Shown here: piece after piece, positions 57,782-64,000 of the stretch | How the letters are laid out: every line of letters starts with the position of its first letter | Numbering within the stretch: position 1 is the stretch's first letter | Assembly (NCBI GenBank): GCA_018806985.1 | Contig: JADANN010000409.1 | Span: forward strand, 1,240,001 to 1,304,000 | Source of the DNA: Angiostrongylus vasorum | Lineage: Eukaryota; Nematoda; Chromadorea; Rhabditida; Metastrongylidae | Direction of reading: 5' to 3' | Length of the DNA: 64,000 nucleotides | The notes under the pieces: model-generated | Seen by the model: the letters and a program-made list of their open reading frames with translations, nothing else | Database searches by the model: none | Told to the model about the DNA's origin: nothing | Made by a program: the position numbers and the translations under genes

Positions 57782-59377
57782 TGCATGTATCGTACTGGTT
57801 AGGAGAGCAGTGGTTTAAACAAATCCACCCTAGTTTGATCAATACCTACTGGCTAACCAAGGCTCGGCGCGGTCTCCCTTCCCTCTAATGTTGGGAAATC
57901 GTACCAGACTAGTGTGAAGTAGTTATTATTAGGCATTCATTCTTTCTTAACTGCTGCACTTATTTGACTTTGAGTACGTTTAGATTTAAACCTTCAAAAA
58001 ATTGAGGACAAGACTTATTTTTTCAAAATTTCTCACACAAGTGCGCGGTTGTGAATACCAGTGAGATACTGAGGAACACCATCATGTCTTTCTAGACGAA
58101 GTTCCACTTGTACACTAGCTTTACTATTCGAAATACGACTCTTTACTCTAAATAGTGGTATAATTTCGTATAATGAGCTTTGGAAAATCGGAATTTCCTT
58201 ATGGTATAATAAGATAACCTGCAGTGGGTGAGTGAGGCTCCATAGATTCCAGTGATTTTCATTGCCCTTCCAACGGTCTACCGCGTCATCGTGGCTGGGA
58301 GGTGTTCCTTGGTATCGGGCTGCAATGTACAGCAAGAGGATTTATCCGCCACCAACGTCTCCCAAGCTGAAAAGAAGTCCGTCGTTTCCATCAGGAACCC
58401 CAGCTAAGAATAAACCATTACCAAGATCCATCACCGTCTTGGTATCAAACCAATCGCGTATTGGCAAATCTTCCTCTGATCCACAAGGGCGGCGATTGCC
58501 AATGGTGAGTGACGACCTGGGGCAGACTTTGGCCAGGCTGTCCTCTGGACTCTAGGGAAACACGGTGGCTAAACCAACAAATCTCCGGGGGAATGGAAAT
58601 TATGGTGGTAACCAACTATATCGTTCTAAATTGTTCTGTTTATAAGCTACTTGTAGGGACGTCTTCTCTCCAGTGACCGTTGTTTCCGTTCCTGTATCTC
58701 GTCGTGATTCTAGTGGGTTCAGTAATAATTTCGTTTTGTTTTCAAAGCTCTCTATTCGCCTATTCTGATGTTGTGATCAATAGCCATATTTGGAAAATCT
58801 TAAATCTTCGCATCAGAATCTGAAGATGACTATTGTACAGTTAGCTGCTATCTTAAATGGTAAAGGCAAGCGTACACTAGCTGGGTTTGTTTCGTTGAAT
58901 GTACGCACGCCGTTTCCATTATTGAACGGTTTTCATTTGAGCGCAAAAAGCTGATAAATTGCAACCGAGTATAATCTTATAATATTGAAAATAACTAGCA
59001 GGGCTTTTAAAAGTGTCCAAAATTGCAAATTGTTAGTACAAGACGGTATGTAAGGTTTGAAGAGAAGTTTTTATTTTGCCGCTTCATTGTAGATGCGGTA
59101 CGTCTTGCCAGCGAGGATGGGAAATCAAAGAAGGTGAAATTTTCCTTATTATTTAAGATGTATTTCGTGCTGATTACACGTAATTCTTTCCAGAAGCGCT
59201 CACGTCGACTCTCGATTCCCATGAAGAGGTTGAGTTTTGTCGTTTCTATTTGCTTTTAAAATTTTCTACCTAAATAGTTTTCGATCTTAGACGCGTACAT
59301 CGGAAGCGGCTTTGATACTCATTGGCGTTAACATAGAGTTTTCTCGTATGGATTGCTGCTTTAAAACGTATCTGTAG
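51798..59377 (+). CDS. PHF7/G2E3-like protein: extended PHD - RING - PHD
   Basis: Ten exons, all with GT-AG ends and compatible phases: 51798-52026, 52661-52782, 53015-53102, 55244-55357, 57069-57178, 57351-57447, 57532-57635, 59093-59133, 59194-59228, 59291-59377. Exons 1-3 give an extended [13 protein letters not shown]...CGRLQW...VHELC, then [35 protein letters not shown] and CFCPRH. Exons 4-5 give a RING-like finger: [11 protein letters not shown]...[14 protein letters not shown], then [10 protein letters not shown] and RRQGIFIQ (compare KCPxCN...MGIHIP in PHF7). Exons 6-7 give a PHD-like finger: [19 protein letters not shown]...WQCEDC. The last three short exons add an acidic tail. This domain order is that of PHF7 and G2E3, nuclear proteins that read histone marks and act as ubiquitin ligases. 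The same activity here is inference. The first exon begins mid-codon, so at least one 5' exon is missing from the model. Confidence 0.87.
52166..52539 (+). mobile_element. family D retroposon, full length, with target-site duplication, inside intron 1
   Basis: The exact 9-bp repeat tgtgttgtt at 52157-52165 and 52540-52548 flanks it. It lies wholly within the first modelled intron of the PHF7-like gene, in sense orientation. Confidence 0.85.
53640..53908 (-). mobile_element. family A SINE in intron 3 of the PHF7-like gene
   Basis: From gatagaactttcggtgttgatc to tgatcactgcgctacacgcacc. Confidence 0.8.
54135..54215 (-). mobile_element. family A fragment
   Basis: gacaggtttgttaccaattctttgacctaggaggaatgagagacttgg fits a degraded family A middle section. 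Confidence 0.35.
54520..54800 (+). mobile_element. family C repeat in intron 3
   Basis: Near-complete: aactgggttcaatgccgat, the ctagctgagag segment, a tRNA-like head (ctccgtggtgcagtgtgcatagcgcg, B box ggttcgatctgg), and the gcgaatatctcagcatcgttgtagc end. Confidence 0.72.
56093..56625 (+). mobile_element. RTE 3' fragment in intron 4 of the PHF7-like gene
   Basis: Starts abruptly at [20 protein letters not shown] and continues through [13 protein letters not shown], a deletion, [20 protein letters not shown] and [14 protein letters not shown]. It is 5'-truncated, as is usual for RTE insertions, with frameshifts. Confidence 0.85.
57686..57777. repeat. (TA)n microsatellite
   Basis: About 46 pure TA units inside the intron after exon 57532-57635. 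Confidence 0.95.
57780..57920 (+). mobile_element. family A SINE, degraded 5' half
   Basis: A-box-like gagagcagtggtttaa, weak B box agtttgatcaata, then ggctaaccaaggctcggcg and ttgggaaatcgtaccagact. Confidence 0.4.
58262..58620 (+). mobile_element. family D retroposon
   Basis: From gcccttccaacggtctaccgc through tggtatcgggctgcaatgtac, ggtatcaaaccaatcgcg and ggtggctaaaccaac. Its 3' end is degraded. Confidence 0.72.
59093..59377 (+). CDS. C-terminal tail exons of the PHF7-like gene
   Basis: Three exons (59093-59133, 59194-59228, 59291-59377) continue the frame from the donor tgcag|gtgacg at 57636. Each junction keeps phase (2, 1, 0). They read [20 protein letters not shown] and then [17 protein letters not shown], ending at TAG 59375-59377. 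The alternative is that the gene simply stops at TGA 57637-57639, two codons after WQCEDC. The consistent phase and acidic composition favour splicing over the stop, but transcript data would decide. Confidence 0.55.
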
Positions 59378-59401
59378 AATTGCTGGTTCGAAGGGTCCCT
59401 C

Positions 59402-59530
59402 TTTTGTGCTGCTGTGTCCCTAAGAAATTCTTTCCTTTGTACTGCTGTGTCCCAAAGTTCTTTCTGTTGTACTGCTGTGTCCCAAAGAAGTTCTTTCTTT
59501 TGTACGGCTTTCTCCCAAAGAAGGTACTGC
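59402..59530. repeat. minisatellite, about 30-33 bp x 4
   Basis: Units of the form ttgtactgctgtgtcccaaag with aagttctttc. On the minus strand it is open and would encode repeats of ELLWDTAVQ, but nothing else indicates translation. Confidence 0.8.
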
Positions 59531-59763
59531 TGCAAATGGTGCTATTGTAATGTTTCTACTGTTTTGTATTTCTCTATCTTGTTTCTTGGAGAAGAGTATT
59601 ATAGTGTGCTTGTTCGATTTAGTGGCTGATTGTTCTGCAAATAGAAATAAATGAGGTTACTTCCAGCTTGAAACATCTAGTCCTGTTCTGGAATTCGAAA
59701 CGGGTTATTTCTAGGGCTTCAGCAACTAGTAATAATGTTGGTTAACTTTTAACCAAAGTCGTG

Positions 59764-59953
59764 CGAGACCAGGTTCCATTCACTAAATGTGTAGACTGCA
59801 AAGTTGTCGAATTCTGGCCAGGATATGCTCTATTGATTGGAAGCCTTTTCCGTTAGTACAAGTGTTAGTTTCATTTCATGATTGCAGCTTGCAGTTAGAG
59901 GGTCACTTAGCTTTTTTCGACATGTCCAGTTGGGATTTTACAGGATATGGAAG
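59764..59953 (+). CDS. candidate coding segment, unknown
   Basis: A frame reads VPFTKCVDCKVVEFWPGYAL to about 59855. After a possible 32-bp intron (GTACAAG...ATTGCAG) it continues LQLEGHLAFFDMSSWDFTGY to a donor (ggaag|gtctgt) at 59954. The phases agree, but 32 bp is short for a nematode intron. A CxxC pair is the only motif. It may be a separate gene downstream of the PHF7-like one. Confidence 0.25.
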
Positions 59954-60256
59954 GTCTGTATTGTTGCAGTTTCGCCGCTGTAGTAGTCAATACGACTTGT
60001 TTTACTGAGTGAACACACTTCGCACAATAACTGATAAGGTTGCTTGCGCTTTAATTGTTTCAACCAAAGGCTTTGAAGAAAAAATTAACTAAATGGAAGC
60101 GGATTCCGAGCAGATTTTTTATGACAATCTTGAGACTGGTTTGTGTTGCTGTGGATCTTCTATGATGTCCGAGCCGTGGCATGAGGGTGTTTGACGGGTG
60201 TAATGCATAGAAGACGCGAGAGAAGGCGAGTATGGGCATCTATTAAAATTCGGGAA

Positions 60257-60528
60257 GGGTGCGTGTAGCGTAGTCGTCAGATGTGCCCTTCGATACACAT
60301 GGGATCGTTCTCCGTGCGTCAGGCTTACCAAGCCTGCCGTCCCTGCGAGATCGGCAAATTGATACCAAACTTGTCTGGGAGGATAGCAGCAGTGACTCGA
60401 TACATCCGTCGGTCAGTGCGAGTATTTGTAAAGGTCAGATATGTATTCAGTCACCCTCAACGATGCTTAATGAAGTCGAATATACGGTGCATCCCTCATG
60501 GATAGATAAACGACGAGGATTTTGTCTT
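60257..60528 (+). mobile_element. family A SINE, full length
   Basis: From agggtgcgtgtagcgtagtcg to gataaacgacgaggattttgtc. Confidence 0.8.
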
Positions 60529-60529
60529 T

Positions 60530-61299
60530 TTTTTTAAATTGAAATCCAGGTACAACTGGAAGATGAGCACAATATCTCTCCTGGTCTGGATTGGCCTTCA
60601 TTTCAATACACAAACTGGTTTGGCAAGACATAGAGTGGTCCATCCTGTAGATAGAGGAGTCCCTGCCATTGAAGAAAAAATCTCCGTTGCAGACTCTAGA
60701 GAATAGCAAATTTTCCAGCTAGCTATACACAAATGCCAGTACATCGTAGTAGATGCTGCCGCTTACGACGTCGCATAGTGAGATAATCAGTGAGAGGCGG
60801 TCAATACTCGGCTTGTATATTGTCACAAGGACCGGATGACATTTAGGCCTACAACCGTGTTTAGATTTTTCCTTGATTTGCTCTTTGTAGTTTCATTTTC
60901 CGAAAACAGAATCGCAGCTAAACAATGGTACCACAGATGTGAAGATCTTTAATATTCCTACAGACGAAAGATTGTCCATTTTTTCACGCCTCTCTCATCA
61001 TTGTGTACTCCACGGCATATGCTTCTCTCCGCGAAAAACTGGATTTTTTGGGACCTGAGGAACGGATTTTCTCATGACCGGAAAGAAAATGAGAGCTCAT
61101 ATGTGACAAGAACATTTTCGGCAAAGGTTTTTCCTATTTGATTTGCCGACCAAGTGGTCGTTGAAAGACTCAGGAACTATGTTGAGTGCAGCTTAGTTTC
61201 TCAACCAATAAGTTAAGGCCTCATCTACATCGTCAAGTATTCCTCTGACAGAGAAGAAGCCTGACTAAATTAGAACTAGTTGGAGAGCCTTAGAACCGC
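60530..61299. other. no recognisable feature
   Basis: Nothing supported. Confidence 0.35.
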
Positions 61300-61985
61300 G
61301 TTATTCTATCATTTGTCGTCCTGTTGATCGTCGAGTAACTGGAGCTGGTGCCAGTTAATCCTCTATTCCTCCGTCGCGCTCAAGGGTAGCTCAGCCAGTT
61401 CTGCTCGCTCTAGGGACTCGTTGAGCATCATATCTTTCTTCTAGGATTCGTGGAAAATTCTGACCATCGAGTCGGTGGTTTTCATGCACTATGTTTGACA
61501 TCCCGAGGAATCCATTCACTAACGGCTCTTTTCCAACGGTTGTCGTTGTTACGCATCACTTGTCCTGCCCACCTTATGGCATTAGAAGGGCGTCTCTAAT
61601 TTTCGATGGTTGACGTAGGTCAGAGGTTCAGATTCCCCTCCCTCACTTGCATGATATGGGAGACTATTAGCTTCGTCTTTTGACTACAAATTCAATAACT
61701 CTGAGCGACCCTTTACCCTGTTTACGCAGCGACCGGGTTTCTGAGAAAACGCTAAAACACGAAGAACGGTGGAGTCGAAATGTGGGCATGGAGGCGGGTG
61801 TTCCTTGTTCCTCGATGCTTTTGAAGACTCCTCAAACCGCTCTCTTTCGTCTGCACAACTCTGGAGCTGAGTCGCTTTTTTCTGATTTCCCGACTCAGGT
61901 AGACGTAGCTGAACCATTCAGAGATATTCATTCTATTGAGCGTGACTGTGGCATATAAAACCAATTTATTCTTCATGAACATTGT
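61300..61985 (-). mobile_element. RTE 3' fragment
   Basis: On the minus strand from FMKNKLVLYATVTLNRMNIS through RNTRLHAHISTPP to the ARRKDDAQRVPRASRT-type segment near 61400 and the end at about 61300. Frameshifted and 5'-truncated. Confidence 0.82.
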
Positions 61986-62082
61986 TTTGCAAGATGTAGT
62001 CGGAAATCGACTTCTCCATAATCAGTAGAATTCATAGGTCGCTGTAGAGCTTCTCACCTCGTACTACTTTATAAAGAACAGA

Positions 62083-62354
62083 GGATAAGGCTCTCAGCGT
62101 TGATCAATCACTTTGCGATGCGCCATGCATGCGACTTTATTAGCCATTGTACGGAGGTGATTGAATGCATATCTGCCCTTTACAATGACTCACGGTGGCC
62201 TACCGATGAATCGAGCCAGTGCTCCTATCCTCCCAAACAAGTCTGCTACCAATTTGTCGATCCCAGAGGGTCGAAAGCCTTGGTGGCCCAGGTGCGGGAG
62301 AATCGATCTCATGTGTACTGCAGAGAGCCTCCGACCACTGCTCCACAAACGCCA
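62083..62354 (-). mobile_element. family A SINE, full length
   Basis: From gaggataaggctctcagcgttg to ctccgaccactgctccacaaacgcc. It lies about 290 bp 3' of the lectin gene's stop codon. Confidence 0.82.
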
Positions 62355-62640
62355 TTGTATCTCTTTATAGAGCACCTTTTATGAATCCTTCCTTAGAAGC
62401 TTATTTGAGAACGAAATGCTATCAAAAAATAACCTTTGAGATGTTTAGATTCAATGCACCATATTTATTCACTTGTAATAAATGTGCCTTGAAAAAGTTG
62501 GTTTTAAATTTCAAGGCGTAAATACACCATTCGTCAACTCAATATTGACTGAAATACAGGATTCAACGAGTCCTCAAAATATACCGGTCTAATAAGCAAT
62601 TTGAAAGTTAGATTAAAGGTTACGTGAAGAGAAGTAAAAA

Positions 62641-63721
62641 TCAGTTCAGTGTTGAGTTCCGCTCACATACAGAATGGAACAGCGATGAGCAAGGATAAAA
62701 GTAAAGGTAATCAGAGTATATGTCTCCATTGTAGTGCCCGACGCAAGTGGAGAGTGGCGTCCACCCATTCACTGTAGAAGAATATGGGTTGATCAGCCAT
62801 TTTCTGCAATAAAGAATTAAGCAGCAACTGAAACCTTAGCAGTAGAACTTATAATGTCTATTCTTATACATTTATAATATCCACTTTTGAACAATTAAAT
62901 GTCTATCGAAGTGCTATTAAGATATCGCCAGGTATCTTACAGTTGTGATGGGTCGACTCCATCGTAGCTTCCCCATGAAGGTTGTTTGCCATCATCAAGA
63001 GGTAAGCATTTAAATGTCGAGCTGAAAGGAGTAATTAGTTTTAATTCTAGTGCTATCTGCCTTTCTGAGGATGATTATTCCTTCAGAATTGCAAAATTTT
63101 CACATGTGTAAAGGATAACTTACGAATCGAAACGCTCAATGACGCCCCATTTCGGCATGGAGTTTGCCTGCCCTAACCCTATCCAACTCCAGTAGTACGT
63201 TGGCGTTTTCTTCATTACTTCGTTCTGAAACGTTTTTACTTCATAGCGTTCACCTTATCTCTTTGTTGGTTTCACTTACGAATTCCTGTGTGGAATCGGC
63301 GACGAATAGTGTACTTCCTTTCTCCGCACAAGATTTCTGTGCGTCCATCATGCTCATCTTCCTGCTTTCCACGAAATAGCAGGACTGTTCGTATCGAGTC
63401 CATCCTTCTGGACATGTTACAGAACCCTGGATATAGTTCAATCAAGTATACTTCTAAAGCTAAAGCCCACAAGTTCAGCTTTTCCTGGTTAAATATAATC
63501 AAAAACCTATAATCTCACCACAATTTGGCCCTGTTCCCTGCAGTTGCTCCCGCGTCGGCGACAACAACAACATGACTTTCCTTAACATTTCAATAGAATA
63601 TATGAAAAACTTTAATAGATACGAACTCCTATGAACTTACCAGGAGCCTGCGTCGTAGTTGTTGTAGAGGGCGTGGTAGTAGACATCTCTTGAGCTTCAT
63701 TACAACAGCAACAGCCGTACG
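62641..63721 (-). CDS. C-type lectin domain protein, 3' part of gene
   Basis: Minus-strand exons 63641-63721 (linker), 63280-63426, 63124-63224, 62941-63021 and 62641-62803. The four domain exons join with GT-AG introns and phases 0, 2, 2, ending at TGA 62643-62641. The spliced domain has [29 protein letters not shown], the WxWIGL core ([10 protein letters not shown]), [32 protein letters not shown] and [10 protein letters not shown]. Together these form a complete long-form fold with the expected cysteines. No EPN or QPD sugar-binding motif is seen, so classical calcium-dependent carbohydrate binding is doubtful. The linker exon is Thr-rich ([15 protein letters not shown]), typical of secreted nematode lectins. 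Its phase does not match the next exon, so a small exon between 63427 and 63640 is probably missing from the model. Signal peptide and any further domains lie beyond the window edge. Confidence 0.88.
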
Positions 63722-63728
63722 CTAGAGT

Positions 63729-64000
<272 letters not shown>

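Overview
This window is repeat-rich nuclear DNA from a nematode, most likely a clade V strongylid close to hookworms. Four things point there: RTE-type non-LTR retrotransposons, several tRNA-derived SINE-like families, a C-type lectin domain with the exon layout and C-terminal CERN-type ending I associate with strongylid lectins, and an exact 22-nt match to the nematode SL1 spliced leader on the minus strand. The species call is inference. No rRNA, functional tRNA, operon or CRISPR array is visible, and coding sequence is confined to small introns-and-exons genes.

Two genes are well supported. From 51798 to 59377 on the + strand, ten phase-compatible exons encode an extended PHD, then a RING, then a PHD-like finger. 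This is the architecture of PHF7/G2E3 chromatin and ubiquitin-ligase proteins. Its introns carry SINEs, an RTE tail and a (TA)n tract. From 63721 to 62641 on the minus strand, a Thr-rich linker exon and four exons encode a complete C-type lectin domain ending at a stop codon; its 5' part lies beyond the window. A three-exon gene of unknown product at 15182-15720 is reasonably supported. A dozen other open, splice-flanked or coding-like segments are listed with low confidence.

Most of the rest is mobile DNA. One nearly full-length, heavily mutated RTE lies at 22915-26240, and five partial RTEs are scattered, two of them head to head at about 46115. Family A is a tRNA-derived SINE of about 275 bp with about 22 copies, some with clear target-site duplications. 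Family B is a second, shorter tRNA-like family. Family C has a roughly 310-bp unit found singly, as a direct tandem dimer and as an inverted dimer. Family D is a retroposon of about 390 bp with AAGT-type tails and 8-11 bp target-site duplications.

Two structures stand out. A 1.5-kb gene fragment, perhaps from a DIS3-like RNB exonuclease, is present as a diverged inverted pair at 7345-8835 and 17985-19530. A 546-bp inverted dimer of family C at 48235-48780 is flanked by an exact 15-bp direct repeat and sits inside the target-site duplication of a family A SINE. I read all of this by eye; boundaries of repeats are approximate and no alignment or database search was run.
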